64,000 bases of DNA from Gigantopelta aegis (taxonomy: Eukaryota; Mollusca; Gastropoda; Neomphalida; Peltospiridae): NCBI RefSeq assembly GCF_016097555.1, contig NC_054711.1:30234462-30298461 (forward strand), written 5' to 3'. Position 1 is the stretch's first letter; the number at the start of each line of letters is the position of its first letter. A model generated the notes under the pieces. The model was not told the DNA's origin, did not search any database, and saw nothing but the letters and a program-made list of their open reading frames with translations. This document shows positions 9,094 through 20,404 of this stretch, piece by piece. The position numbers and the translations under genes are program-made.

Positions 9094-12000
9094 TCACAGA
9101 CATGACACTGTATCAAAAGCAACTCTTGACGAAGAAGTTGCATACGTTGTCAGATCCATCGCGCTGCCGGCACTGAATATCGTCATCCTTGAACGCTGCT
9201 GCTGCTGCCGCTGCCGCTCTCGCCGCCGTCGTTTCAAACACAGACGACAAACCACCTTCTTCAATTCGTCTCTGAACCGCTGGCCGCTGAGGCAGTAGAA
9301 AATGAAGTTCACTCCGTGATTGGTGTACATCATGTTGTCGGTGAACATGCGCAGTAGGGCATCGATCGCGCGACCGTGCATGCTCGTGAACGTCCAAGCT
9401 AATCCAGTCCGCTTTACCATCAGCACGATTCCGATTGGACTGACCAGGATGAGGAAAGCGAATGAGACGAGGATTAACATAGAGGTGATCTGGGTCTGCT
9501 GACCTTGATTCTGACCGTGACCGTGACCTTTCCGCAACCCGGACTCCATGGCGAGTCGCTGTTTTGAGGCGTGTCGCACGTTGACCATGATGAGGATGTT
9601 GAAGATGAAGAGCGACGTCGCCGGGACGATGTAGTACAGCGCGGAGTCGAGCCACGGGTAAACCTTCGTGATGTAGAACACGTTCGTCGCCCCATACGTC
9701 CAGCACACACATTTACCTGTCAGGGGAAAACAAAGAGTCCATTACTAATGGCATTAGACTATTGTAGCCAGTGCACCACGACTGGTATATCAAGGGCTAT
9801 CATATGTTCTATTCTGTCTCTGGAATGGTCCAGCACAAACATTTACCTGTCGCTGTGGTGGGGGGTGGGGTGGGGGGGGGGGGGGGGGGGGGGGGTGGTG
9901 GACATTCCATTACTATTGGCATTAGACTATTCTAGCCAGTGCACCACAACTGGTATATCAAGGGCTATCATATGTTCTATTTTGTCTCTGGAATGGTCCA
10001 GCACAAACATTTACCTGTCGGTGTGGTGTGTGTGTGTGGGGGGGGGGGTGGGGGGATTCCATTACTAATGGCATTAGACTATTCTAGCCAGTGCACCACG
10101 ACTGGTATATCAAGGGCTATCATGTGTTCTATTCTGTCTCTAGAATGGTCCAGCACAAACATTTACCTGTCGGTGTGGTGTGTGTGTGTGTGGGGTGGGG
10201 GTGGGGGGATTCCATTACTAATGGCATTAGACTATTCTAGCCAGTGCACCACGACTGGTATATCAAGGGCTATCATGTGTTCTATTCTGTCTCTAGAATG
10301 GTCCAGCACAAACATTTACCTGTCGTTGGGGGGTGGGGGGGGGGGTGGGGTGGGGGGTGGGGGTGGGGGGGGGGGTGGGGGGGGGGAGAGAGTCCATTAC
10401 TAATGGCATTAGACTATTCTAGCCAGTGCACCACGACTGGTATATCAAGGGCCATGATATGTGCTATTCTCTCTGTGGAATGGTCCAGCAGAAACATTTA
10501 CCTGTGGGGGGGGGGGGGGCATTACTGATGGTATTAGACTATTCTGACTGGTATATCAAGGGCCATGGTATGTGCTATTCTGTCTCTGGAATGGTCTAAC
10601 ACAAACATTTACCTGTTGGGGGGGGGGGGGGGGGGGGAGAAGAGCCCATTACTAGCTGGTGTATCAAAGGCCATGATATGTGCTATCCTGTCTGTGGGAT
10701 GGTCCAGCACAAACATTTATTTGGAGAAAAAGAAAGTTTGGTTTCTTTAACGACACTATCATGGTTTATTTCATTTATTTGTTTTGTTTAACGACACAAC
10801 TAAAGCACTTTGATTAATCAGTCATTGGATATTGAGTGTGAAACATTCGGTAACTCTTACAGAGTCTTAGAGAGGAAACCCCCTACATTTGTTTCCCATT
10901 AGTAGCAAGGGGTCTTTTATATGTACTTTCCTACATACAAGAAAGCACATACCACGACCTTTGACCAGTTGTGGTGCAATGGTTGGAACGAATCAAAACC
11001 CAATCAGTTGAATGGATCCACCGAGGTGGTTGGTTCCTACGCAAGAACCTCAAGCGAACATTCAATCGACTTAGCTAAATCCCGCCCATGGAGAACAAAA
11101 AAGAGTCCATACCATTACTAATGACATTAGGCTATTTCTCGTTCTAGTCAGTGCACCACGACTGGTATAATAAAGGCCATGATATGTGCTATCCTGTCTG
11201 TGGGATGGTCCAACATAAACATAGAGAACAGAAAGAATAATAAAGTTTGTTTTTCTTATAGTAAAGTTAGTTTGTTTAGTCTGACACCACCAGAGCATAT
11301 TGATTCATTAATCACCGTTTATCGGATGTCAGATCTGACATAGTCTTAGAGAGGCCAGCACATACCACAGTATTTGATACACTAATCGTGGTGCACTGGC
11401 TGTAACGAGAAATAGCACAAAGGGCCCACCGGCGGGGATCGATCCTAGACCGACCGCGCATTAAGCAAGCGCTTTACCACTGGGCTACGTCCCTCGGTCA
11501 TGGGAATGCTATCAATGCATTTTAAATGTTTATTTAAAGTACTGGCTAGAAACTGAACAGGTCTAGAAATTATACAGTTATATAATAAGAAGCAAATATG
11601 GTTAAAAGAAGAAGAAATGTTTTATTTAACGACGCACTCAACACATTTTATTTACGGTTATATGGCGTCAGACATATGGTTCAGGACCACACAGATTTTG
11701 AGAGGAAACCCGCTGTCGCCACTACATGGGCTACTCTTTCCGATTAGCAGCAAGGGATCTTTTATTTGCGCTTCCCACAGCCAGGATAGTACAAACCATG
11801 GCCTTTGTTGAACCAGTTATGGATCACTGGTCGGTGCAAGTGGTTTACACCTACCCATTAAGCCTTGCGGAGCACTCACTCAGGGTTTGGAGTCGGTATC
11901 GGGATTAAAAATCCCATGCCTCGACTGGGATCCGAACCCAATACCCACCAGCCTGCAGACCGATGGCCTAACCACGACGCCACCGAGGCCGGTCACATGG

Positions 12001-12185
12001 CTAAAAGTGTATTATCGCAACTGACAATGAGGAATCTTGGATGTATTTGAAATACAATCTGAAATAAGATGGAAAGTGACGCTTGTCAAATTGATTACCA
12101 ATGATTAATAAGAAGCATATTGCGCATTTGGATAGCCATTTGCTGTCTTATGCCTGAGGAGGGGTGGTGTGTGGTGTGTGTGTGT

Positions 12186-12219
<34 letters not shown>

Positions 12220-13131
12220 AAACTGGCTCGCTCTTATCTAACCCATGTTGTTCTTTCTTCACTACCCTAATATATGTACTGTATGGGTTTGTTTTAGGTA
12301 GGAGGTGAAATGTGAAAAAGACTATTATACTCTAAAGTAAACTAATTTGCATAACATAAAAGCGGTATACTCACAGAGACACCCTACTGAAAACATGTAT
12401 TATATTCATAAACTAAACACTGGAATTTCGGGGCATTTTGAACATATGGGGTGGATTTGCTCACCCGTAGCACCCTCTGTCTAGAGCCGCCCTGCCTACC
12501 CACCCGAGACCGGTCCAACTGTTCTACAACAAAACGAATTACCCGTAGTTTCTTCTGTCGTCATGAATCGTGTGAAGCAATTAAACAAGTTTAGTCCAAA
12601 CGAGAAAAGTCCAATTCCTGTTATGACTGCCAGAGTTGTCTTTCTTGTTATCAACGTCACAGCACGTAGCGGAAAGCGGACGACGATGAAGCGCTCTATC
12701 GTCATGGCAACGAGCACGAGAACATTCGAGTGGACGCAGAAGTAGAACAGAAACTGAATCATGGGACACGTGACGTCATTGTACACGGCGCAGTATGGCA
12801 GGTTGCGATGCAGGAGATCCAGAATGCTGTAAACAAGAATCATCGTGTCCAGGACGGCTATTGTGGCCAGGTACCAAGAGCTGGGGCTCTTTCGGAAGGA
12901 GGAAAATAAGAGAACACATAGTGATAACATATTTCCCACGATTCCCAGCGACGCAAGGATTGGAATATACACTAATGTGACTCTAGTGGCTATTTTGTAC
13001 TCCAGATAGTCAGTTATATTGTCATGCGATTCCCCCAGCGTTTGTGTGGACGAATACAACGAGGAACTAGTTTGTCTATGAGTAGCGACATCCGGCTGTG
13101 TGTAGAATGTGCAGGGCGTTGTCAACTCCAT
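9094..13131 (-). CDS. Rhodopsin-family (class A) peptide-type GPCR, two exons
   Basis: Exon 1 is 13131-12543 and exon 2 is 9716-9094. The intron starts GTAATT and ends ACAG, and both sides agree on phase 1, giving a predicted 403-residue receptor. Seen: an N-glycosylation site (N38) in the extracellular tail; TM1 with GNM (N67); TM2 aspartate D95; ERF at 146-148 in place of DRY; TM5 at ~221-243; a His/Gln/Gly-rich third loop; TM6 with SP (P290); TM7 NFIFY (333-337), a variant of NPxxY without proline; and a basic, cysteine-bearing tail. TM7 ending FYCLSGQRFRDEL recalls protostome FMRFamide/orphan peptide receptors (from memory). The likely role is a plasma-membrane neuropeptide or hormone receptor signalling through G proteins; the ligand is unknown. 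The start is the first ATG of an exon holding the whole N-terminus, although an upstream 5'UTR exon is possible. The intron is packed with SINEs and a tandem array. Confidence 0.85.
9735..10725. repeat. Tandem array in the GPCR intron carrying copies of the exon 2 edge
   Basis: Six clear units of about 110-180 bp plus a degenerate one. Each has a SINE-core-like part (gtgcaccacgactggtatat), a copy of the exon 2 boundary (atttacctgt at 9841, 10009, 10161, 10314, 10496 and 10608) and a G-rich or GT-rich run of variable length. The array starts right at the real acceptor of exon 2. Copy 2 has about nine units (56637-57900) but lacks exon 2. Confidence 0.9.
10776..11095 (-). mobile_element. SINE C
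   Basis: The tail is cgacacaactaaagcacttt, the core is ggggtcttttatatgtactt, and the head is eroded near its B box. Copy 2 equivalent at about 57951-58264 has a better-preserved B box (gtggttcgatcctacg). It is followed by one more core-like unit at 11100-11230. Confidence 0.8.
11252..11500 (-). mobile_element. SINE B with internal deletion
   Basis: Head at the right end: ggacgtagcccagtggtaaa on the minus strand, with ggatcgatccccgcc. About 75 bp of core is missing compared with copy 2 (58430-58727), where the element is complete. Confidence 0.82.
11615..11992 (-). mobile_element. SINE A, full length, with target duplication
   Basis: Complete head (ccggcctcggtggcgtcgtg on the minus strand) and tail. 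Flanked by atggttaaaag on the left and atggctaaaag on the right. In copy 2 (58854-59214) both flanks read atggttaaaag. The insertion therefore predates the split, and copy 1 gained a later substitution. Confidence 0.9.
11993..12542. other. Rest of GPCR intron, with poly-G tract
   Basis: AT-rich intron sequence with a GT repeat running into an unbroken G run of about 32 bases (about 12187-12218). The run is slightly shorter in copy 2 (59409-59436). No gene seen. Confidence 0.7.
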
Positions 13132-13504
13132 TTCTTCTTTTTAGCATAACTGGTAAATGATATGGATCTGAAAATAAATAAAAGGAGACCATTTATGGCC
13201 AAATGTCATGCTTGAACAGACGCGCCTCGCACCCCCACCCCGCCCACTCAGAGTTATTTTTCTTTTTTTTTTTTAATTGATGTACTTTCTGACTCAAACA
13301 AGAGCTTGCCGGCTCTTCAATATTCCGGGATGTTTACTTTTAAAATCGCAGTTCCTTGAAAATGGACACTAAGTTTGGTAAACCTATAACACATATGTAT
13401 ATGAAAAACAGTTTGTTTTGTTTAACGACACCAGTAGAGCATATTGATTTCACATCTTGTATACAGTTAAATAAAGTGAAACAAGATTATGTGACGTTGA
13501 AAGA
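13132..13504. other. Upstream region of the GPCR, SINE tail fragment
   Basis: Would hold any promoter or 5'UTR exon of the GPCR. I see no clear promoter element. A SINE B tail fragment lies at about 13413-13450 (gtttaacgacaccagtagag). Confidence 0.45.
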
Positions 13505-13834
13505 GGGGAGGGGCGGGACGTAGACCAGTCGTAAAGTGCTCGCTTGTTGCGGAGTCGGTTTATAATTATTATCCCCATCGGTGGGCTCATTGGGCTATTT
13601 CTCGCCCCATCCAGTGCACCACGACTGGTATATCAATAATCGTGACATCTGCTATCCTGTCTGTGAGACGGTGCATATAAAAGATTCCTTGCTACTAATG
13701 GGAAAAAAAAGCAGCGGGTTTCCTCTCTAAGACTATATGTTCGAATTACCAAATGTGTGACATCCAATAGCCGATGATTAATAAATCATTGCGCTCAAGT
13801 GGTGTCGTTAAACAAAATAAGCTTTAACTTGAAA
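13505..13834 (+). mobile_element. SINE B, full length
   Basis: Head gaggggcgggacgtagacca; core gacggtgcatataaaagatt; tail gtggtgtcgttaaacaaaat. The B-box region is degraded. Copy 2 equivalent: about 60724-61050. Confidence 0.87.
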
Positions 13835-13894
13835 TAGGCAAATATCCTATAATAATAGACTCGAGCTCGTCTCCACAACCGATACTCTTAAGAG

Positions 13895-16187
13895 GGTTCA
13901 CTCCCATAAGACAGACGTCCCATAAGGCAGACATGCCATTTGATAGACAAAACTCTTTATTGGGTTATGTAATGTATCCTGTACACCCCTGACTGCGTTA
14001 ATGGTATTGCTCCAATCTGCTCAGCAAGCTATACTGCAGTGCAACAGCAGTCTTAATTAATGAGCTGATTTCATGCAAACAACAGCGAGAGCTTAATTGT
14101 AATCTGGTAAATGCAATTAATAAATGTAAAGATACAGTGCTTGGTGGATTTTCCACTGCAATATCTCCATTCAATTCATTTCACTTCAGATTGACAATGT
14201 TTTGTTTTTATATCAATGATTACCGCACAGTTATGACAGTACCTATTTAAAAAAATTGTTATATCTACCAATTCCACACAGGCAACTAGGAGAAGTTAAT
14301 TGTAATCTGCTAAACAGAATTAACAAATGTAAAGATACTGTGTTTTATGATGTCCGTGTTTTTAGAGTTTAGCAACATCCGTATACAATTCATTTCACTT
14401 CAGATAGACATTGTTTGTATATCAATGAGTATTATGTCTCTGACGACCAATGTCTTGTATTTCATTGACCATACATTTAAACCATAGCTAAGCACAGAGA
14501 TAACATAAAAGTTCTTATATATTAACTGCATGTAGCTACCAAAAACAGTCATTCAATTTTTTAGTCATGGCTGGTCTTAGAAGGATAGAATTTGTTCAAT
14601 CACAAAAAAAGGTTCACCACAAGTAATATTGGATGGATTTTTATTTGCAAAGAATCGCACCAGAGGGGAAAGTGTTCACTGGAGATGCGTGACAAAAACG
14701 TGTACCGGGAAATGCACCACTGTCGGCGAATTTGTACGGAACACATCGGAACACAACCATCTTCCAAGTGATCCGAATGTTGCTCGGTTTATCAGCATAC
14801 TACGGAAGCGAGCAAGAGAAGAAACAACACCTATGCAGCAAATATACAATGATGAGGTTGCAAAGCAAGCATTAGAAACTGTTCCTCATTTGCCTTCCTT
14901 TCCCAGTATGAGCAGTGCACTGTACAGACAGAGACGAGTTCTGATACCTGCCCTACCACAGACTAGAGCCGATGTCATCCTAGAAGAACCATGGACACAG
15001 ACAAATGACGGAAGACGCTACCTGTTATTTAGCGATGGAAATGAAGATAACATGCTTGTGTTCTCTACAGATGAGCAAATCGTAGCTCTACAGGCTGCAG
15101 AATCCATTTTTATGGACGGAACTTTCTCTTCTTGTCCAGCATTGTGGAACCAATTATACATCATCCATGCTATGGACGGAACCACTATGTATCCCCTTGT
15201 GTTTGCTCTTCTTCCCGATAAACAGAGGATAACATACATTAGACTGTTCAGTTTGTTGAAAAATGAAGTTCAACAATTATTAAACCAACCCCTTGCTCCA
15301 AGTAAAGTTCAGACTGATTTTGAGATGGCTGCAATCCAGGCAGTTGAGACGGAGTTTCCGCAAGCTGAAGTAAAAGGGTGCTTTTTTTTCACTTTACACA
15401 GGCCATTTGGAGGAAAACTCAAGAACTGGGTCTTGCTGTTTTGTACAAAGAAGATCCAGCTGTACAGACATGGATTCGGAGGGCTGCTGGACTACCACTT
15501 TTGCCCATTGCACAAGTACAGGATGCATGGTTAGAAGCCATGAATGACGGACCTGATGTTCCACAGGCGGAGGCATTTAATGATTATGTTGTTTTAACAT
15601 GGGTAGACGATGACTCCAGATTCCCTTTGATTGTATGGAACCATCATCTGACCACTGGCCCAAGAACAAATAATAATCTGGAGGGATTTCATTCCAGAAT
15701 GAATCGTTCAATCCAAGTTCATCATCCAAACATATACCGATTTGTAGAATTAATCAAAGGAATAGAGACCTCCGAACGTGCTAAATTGAGACAGATAAAC
15801 TTTGGAGCTGCCCCACCACCAAGAAAGAGAGTGTATAAGCAGAATGAAAATAGAATCGTGAGATTGAAGGCGCAACTAACCCTTGAACAGAAAACGCCCA
15901 TTCAGTTCTTGGATGCCGTTGGACATCTCTTAAAATTAGTATAAATTGTGGAACAGACAGAAAATTGAATCGTGAGACATGTTAAAATGTGTATCCCGGG
16001 TATATGTATGTGTATAAATAAATCTAATTTTATATAATTTTGTTATGTGTTTTGTATTTAATTGTATCCGACTATTCCATTATTTACTACATGTATTATT
16101 CAAGGTAAACGGCAGGTAATTAGTAATGGGTCTTGTGTTATTTTAACGCGTCTGCGTTATGGGACGTCTGTCTTATGGGAGGACACC
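13895..16187 (+). mobile_element. MULE-type DNA transposon, 2.29 kb, insertion found only in copy 1
   Basis: Flanked by an 8-9-bp duplication (cttaagag at 13887-13894 and 16188-16195, with a shared following g). The same site in copy 2 (about 61104-61112) is empty, with a single cctaagagg. TIRs of about 39 bp match at about 35 positions (left ggttcactcccataagacag; right end, reversed, ggtgtcctcccataagacag). The left TIR contains three degenerate 16-bp units starting cccataagacagacgt. TSD size, TIRs and transposase agree on Mutator-like. Confidence 0.93.
14567..15944 (+). pseudogene. FLYWCH/MULE-domain transposase, two homopolymer frameshifts
   Basis: This is the only gene of the MULE at 13895-16187. 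The N-terminus has a FLYWCH-like zinc-binding pattern: WRCVTKTCTGKC, then HNHLP. The central MULE transposase domain shows FMDGTFSSCPALWNQ (first catalytic Asp), TDFEMAAIQ (second Asp) and a conserved CFFHFTQAIWRK region. The C-terminus keeps RTNNNLEGFHSRMN, expected after the catalytic core. From the ATG at 14567-14569 the frame reads MAGLRRIEFVQSQK, then shifts at an A run (about 14604-14610). The long frame 14629-15534 shifts again at a T run (about 15381-15388) into 15378-15944. Both breaks fall in homopolymers, so either sequencing error or recent decay would explain them. The rest is collinear and free of stops, which together with the empty site in copy 2 suggests a young element. Confidence 0.85.
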
Positions 16188-16362
16188 CTTAAGAGGTACG
16201 TGCGTTTTCTGAATTATGAAAAATGAATTTAGCGCTTTTACCAGAAATACTCGCACGTACAAAAATGGATAATGCAAACACTACAATGTAAGAATAACGT
16301 CTGACTTCAAATACAAAAATGAGACCCAACAGTGAAAAATATACAATGGTCTTTAAATACCA

Positions 16363-16471
16363 GGGCCCTGTAACACAAAGCACTCGTAACACTTACGTCA
16401 GACGTACGCCAAACATTATGTATGGTGTACGTCTCACGTAAGTGTTACGAGTGCTTTATGTTACCGGGCCC
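16363..16471. mobile_element. 109-bp palindromic MITE, present only in copy 1
   Basis: The arms start GGGCCCTGTAACACAAAGCA and, from the other end, GGGCCCGGTAACATAAAGCA, so almost the whole element is one hairpin. Copy 2 reads directly through the site (about 61277-61281). Any target duplication is too short to define. Confidence 0.85.
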
Positions 16472-16488
16472 AGGGCCTGTCACATTAA

Positions 16489-16865
16489 AGGGACATTCCC
16501 GAGTTTGCTGCATTGTAAAATGTTTCCAACTAATAAAATAGTTCTACGATTAAACTTACATATTAAATGTATTTTCTTGTTTAGACTATTAGTGTCTGTA
16601 TATTCAATGTGTTTCTGGTCGTCTTAATATTTGTAAGAAGGCCAAACTGGATTTTGTATTCAAATAATTTCGTACGTACGGAAAAACATATTTTAGGAAA
16701 TAAAATGAAATTTAACATAGTACAAATATGAGAATGATCAGAAACACGTTTAATATACAGCCACCACTATGCTGAAAAATATATTTGATATGTAAGTACA
16801 ATCGTTAAAAAGTCTCTGTAAGTCGATAACATCTTAAAAATCTCAGCAAACTCAGGAATGTCCCT
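16489..16865. mobile_element. TTAA-flanked MITE, 377 bp
   Basis: The TIRs run agggacattcccgagtttgc and, reversed, agggacattcctgagtttgc, extending to about 25 bp. TTAA lies on both sides (16485-16488 and 16866-16869), as expected for piggyBac-mobilised elements. Relatives: 18272-18654, 61295-61671 (copy 2 counterpart) and a diverged one at 37463-37807. Confidence 0.88.
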
Positions 16866-16869
16866 TTAA

Positions 16870-17518
16870 TAACAGATCGACCGCCTTCTGTGGACTCTGG
16901 TATGTACTGACATGCTTGGAAAAGGAAATACGAAATATCCTAAACTGCTTTATCGTTACGAGTAGCGGCCGAGGGTTTTTCTGTCGACTAAACGTCGAAA
17001 GAATCATACATTAGACACCGCAATGTCAGAAAACTAAAGCCATAACATAAAGCCATAACACTCAGTAAATTCTTCACCACAAAAGACGAAAGTTCGTCAC
17101 TACTTAATGCATTGGTCATATCTTCACAGTTTGCTTGAGAGTAACACCGTTAATATGGCGAGTTACTTATTTATTATTATTATTAGGTTTCCAAGCCAAT
17201 GCTGGGGAACCTATTGTTTTTGCTGGGATTATTATTGTTATTACTTTTTTAAACCGTCTGTTTTGAAAATTTCCGAAAAAGGTTCTGGGCCGATTTATTT
17301 GAAATGTGGTGGATAGTTTGGTGTGTCGGGGGGATAGATCATATTAAAACATTGTGTGTATTGGTTATGTGTGTTAGACTCTATCGCGAATTATATAACA
17401 TTATTTAGTACAAAAAAAGTCTTCAGACGTCTGTTTGTCATTTTGTAACAAACGTTCTAGGCCTATATAGCTGAAATTTGGTAGATAGTTCCCCACCAAG
17501 GGATTGATTGTATTAAAA
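16870..17518. other. No gene seen; duplication edge at 17205
   Basis: Shared with copy 2 up to ccaatgctggg (17205/62010), after which the two differ. Copy 1 continues into AT-rich sequence with no gene; copy 2 enters a satellite. An (ATT)n stretch lies 20-30 bp before the edge. Confidence 0.7.
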
Positions 17519-17880
17519 TAAAGAAATAAATATTTTATTTAACGACGCACTCAACACATTTTATTTACGGTTATATGGCGTCAGACATATGGTTAAGGAC
17601 CACACAGATTTTGAGAGGAAACCCGTTGTTGCCACTTCATGGGCTACTCTTTCCTATTAGCAGCAAGCGATCTTTTATTTGCGCTTCCCACAGGCAGGAT
17701 AGCACAAACCATGGCCTTTGTTGAACCAGTTATGGATCACTCGTCAGTGCAAGTGGTTTATACCTACCCATTGAGCCTTGCGGAGCACTCACTCAGGGTT
17801 TGGAGTCGGTATCTGGATTAAAAATCCCATGCCTCAACTGGGATCCGAACCCAGTACCTACCAGCCTGTTGACCGATGGC
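17519..17880 (-). mobile_element. SINE A, head-truncated, 15-bp perfect target duplication
   Basis: ttgattgtattaaaa occurs at 17504-17518 and 17881-17895. The SINE lacks the first ~25 bp of its head, a 5' truncation typical of LINE-driven retroposition. It lies in the unique centre. Confidence 0.92.
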
Positions 17881-18271
17881 TTGATTGTATTAAAAAATAT
17901 GTTTATAGGTTATCTGTATTGGCCTCGATCGCGAATTTCGTATTGTATGTCCGGGGGAATTGGGATGTCTAATGTTAAGTCCGGCCCGTTTCAGGCAATT
18001 TTTTCATTTTCAAAACGCGAAAATCAGTGTAGGTCGAGAAGTTTTGAAGCTACGATAATATTGTTTTCAGCGTAATAAACTGTCGATTTACATCTTTTAT
18101 TTTTAGAAATTTTTCAGATTGATTTCGTAAATGGAAACTGCACATATTTCCGCAGTTTGTATATGTTGACAGAAATTTTTTTATATGTTAGGATTAATCA
18201 TTTACTGATTTATTAACGTGTAAAATAGGAAACAAGCGCAATGCTATTTGTTAATATGGCAACACATTTAA

Positions 18272-18654
18272 AGGTACATTCCCGAGTTTGCTGCATTGTA
18301 AGATGTTTTCGACTAATAAAATATTTCTACGATTAAACTTACATATTAAATATATTTTCTTGTTTAGAATGTTAGTGTCTTTATATTCAATGTGTTTCTG
18401 GTCGTCTTAATATTTGTAAGAAGCCCAAACTGGATTTTGTCTTCAAATAATTCTGTACGTAAGAAAAAGCAATATTTTAGGAAATAAAACGAAATTTAAC
18501 CTAGTACAAATATTAGAACGATCAGAAACACGTTTAATATACAGCCACTAATATTTTATGCAGAAAAATATATTTGATATGTAATTACAATCGTTAAAAA
18601 GTCTCTGTTAATCGATAACATCTTAAAAAGTGCAGCAAACTCAGGAATGTCCCT
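18272..18654. mobile_element. TTAA-flanked MITE, 383 bp
   Basis: TTAA at 18268-18271 and 18655-18658. Same family as 16489-16865, with moderate internal divergence. Confidence 0.88.
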
Positions 18655-18658
18655 TTAA

Positions 18659-19221
18659 TGGAATAGCCAAAACAAAATACATCCTGCACGCGCGGCTACT
18701 ATAGATTACACGTCATACAACAGCGAAAAATGTTTTATACTTCATTAAGAAATGACAGTCATGACTCTTAAAGGGGCATTCCCGACTTTAAATATGCCTT
18801 CTGCTTTAATGAATAAAACTGGATATTACTTACATTTGCTTCCTTAGAATATTAATTTTTGTGTTTCTGGTATTCATGTTTATAGTAGTTGAAACGAAAA
18901 AAAATGTGTTTTACATGTTCGAAATTATTGAAGGCAAAATCTAGTTTGAGGTGCTAATTTGAAGTTTTGTGTCTGGCGTTGACCACTTTTGAATTATGCC
19001 TGTCTTCGATTAGCTAAGTATTCTTTTGAATGTCTGACCGAAGTGTTATCGTGGTTATCAGAGTTTTGTGGGCGAATCGATGCCATACTTTCGGGTCACA
19101 GCAACGGCATGAGACGTACATGTGTACTTAATCATCTCTCTGTGTAGGCCATCGGCCCAAATGCAACGCTTTACAGAATAGTCTGCACAATACAAGACCA
19201 TACTGTTAATATTTAAGAAGT
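18659..19221. other. No gene seen; isolated MITE-like end
   Basis: AT-rich. At about 18769 a diverged left end of the TTAA MITE type occurs (ttaaaggggcattcccgact) with no matching right end found. No coding signal. Confidence 0.5.
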
Positions 19222-19420
19222 TAAAGTTTGTTTTTGTTTAACGACACCACTAGAGCATATTGATTTTATTAATCATCGGCTATTGGATGTCAATCATTTG
19301 GTAATTCTGACATATTATCTTAGAGGGGAAACTCGCTACAGTGTTACATTAGTTCCAAGGGATCTTTTATATGCACCATCCCACAGACATGATAGCACAT
19401 ACCACGGCCTTTGATATGGC
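19222..19420 (-). mobile_element. SINE B, head-truncated
   Basis: Tail and core are present (cgacaccactagagcatatt to gcacataccacggcctttga). The tRNA-like head is missing. Positions 19421-19670 contain no recognisable feature. Confidence 0.82.
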
Positions 19421-19681
19421 AGTTGTGGTCTGTATTTAAGTGCTAGTTTAATGTATTACATTTGACAATATTCTCCATATTCTGGTACGTATGAATGTAT
19501 ATATTTCGCAATCATTATAAGCTGTACACACCGACATAATGAAATGCAACTCATTTTCAATCCAATTGTTACTACACATGTGACATACTTGGTTTTATAA
19601 TAACGATATAGTCACGTTTTTTTCTAATGATAATTTCTGAATTCTCAATAGGCATACTAATAACGATAGAAAAAGAAAGAA

Positions 19682-20056
19682 ATGTTTTATTTAACGACGT
19701 ACTCAACACATTTTATTTACGGTTATATGGCGTCAGACATATGGTTAAGGACCACACAGATTTTGAGAGGAGACCCGCTGTCGCCACTTCATGGGCTACT
19801 CTTTCCGATTAGCAGCAAGGGATCTTTTATTTGCGCTTTCCACAGGCAGGACAGCACAGATCATGCCCTTTTAGAAACCAATTATGGATCGCTGGTCGGT
19901 GCAAGCGGTTTACACCTACCCATTGAGCCTTGCGGAGCACTCACTCAGGGTTTGGATTCGGTATCTCGATTAAAAATCCCATGCCTCGACTGGGATCCGA
20001 ACCCAGTACCTACCAGCCTGTAGACCGATGGCCTAACCACGACGCCACCGAGGCCA
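19682..20056 (-). mobile_element. SINE A, full length
   Basis: Head at the right end (ggcctcggtggcgtcgtggt on the minus strand). Near-matching flanks aataacgataga (left) and aataacgacaga (right) form the target duplication. Confidence 0.87.
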
Positions 20057-20059
20057 GAA

Positions 20060-20373
20060 ATAACGACAGAGTCAATTTTTTTTAAACATTACAGCCTAAC
20101 GTTAATTCCTGAATTCTCAATAGGCATACTAAACGTCTATTTTCTCTTGCATGGATGTATATTATATAATGTTCTACATGTAATAAATACTTCACTTGTT
20201 TATAGAACAATTGTTACAATCTAACTGAATCATCAAGTTTTCCTAAACTTTGCTTGCCACAATTTTCTAATGTCGAAATATAAATACAAAAAGAGATATA
20301 TCACCAACATCCTGACTTGTCCAGACAACCACCCTGCCCCCGCCCCCAAAAAAAAACAACCAACCCCAACCCC

Positions 20374-20404
<31 letters not shown>

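Larger units (their letters stand above)
1..17205. repeat. Long duplication, copy 1
   Basis: The sequence from base 1 matches 41830 onward collinearly up to 17205/62010. The shared content is SINEs, a CT repeat, a proline-rich ORF element, a GPCR exon with its intron array, and a TTAA MITE. A hand alignment of about 600 bp around GPCR exon 1 gave roughly 15 substitutions. The window starts inside the copy, so its left edge is unknown. It may be a real segmental duplication or an unpurged second haplotype. Confidence 0.93.

Noticed and set aside
9113-9712. Alternative Arg-rich frames antisense or shifted to GPCR exon 2
   Set aside because: Shadows of the receptor frame; the receptor frame alone gives TM5-TM7 motifs and a matching splice phase.
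9735-10725. CRISPR-like appearance of regularly spaced repeats
   Set aside because: Units are SINE-core derived with variable G-rich spacers inside an animal intron; there are no cas genes and the repeats are not short palindromes.
12563-12980. Plus-strand ORFs opposite GPCR exon 1
   Set aside because: Antisense shadows of the receptor with no motif of their own.
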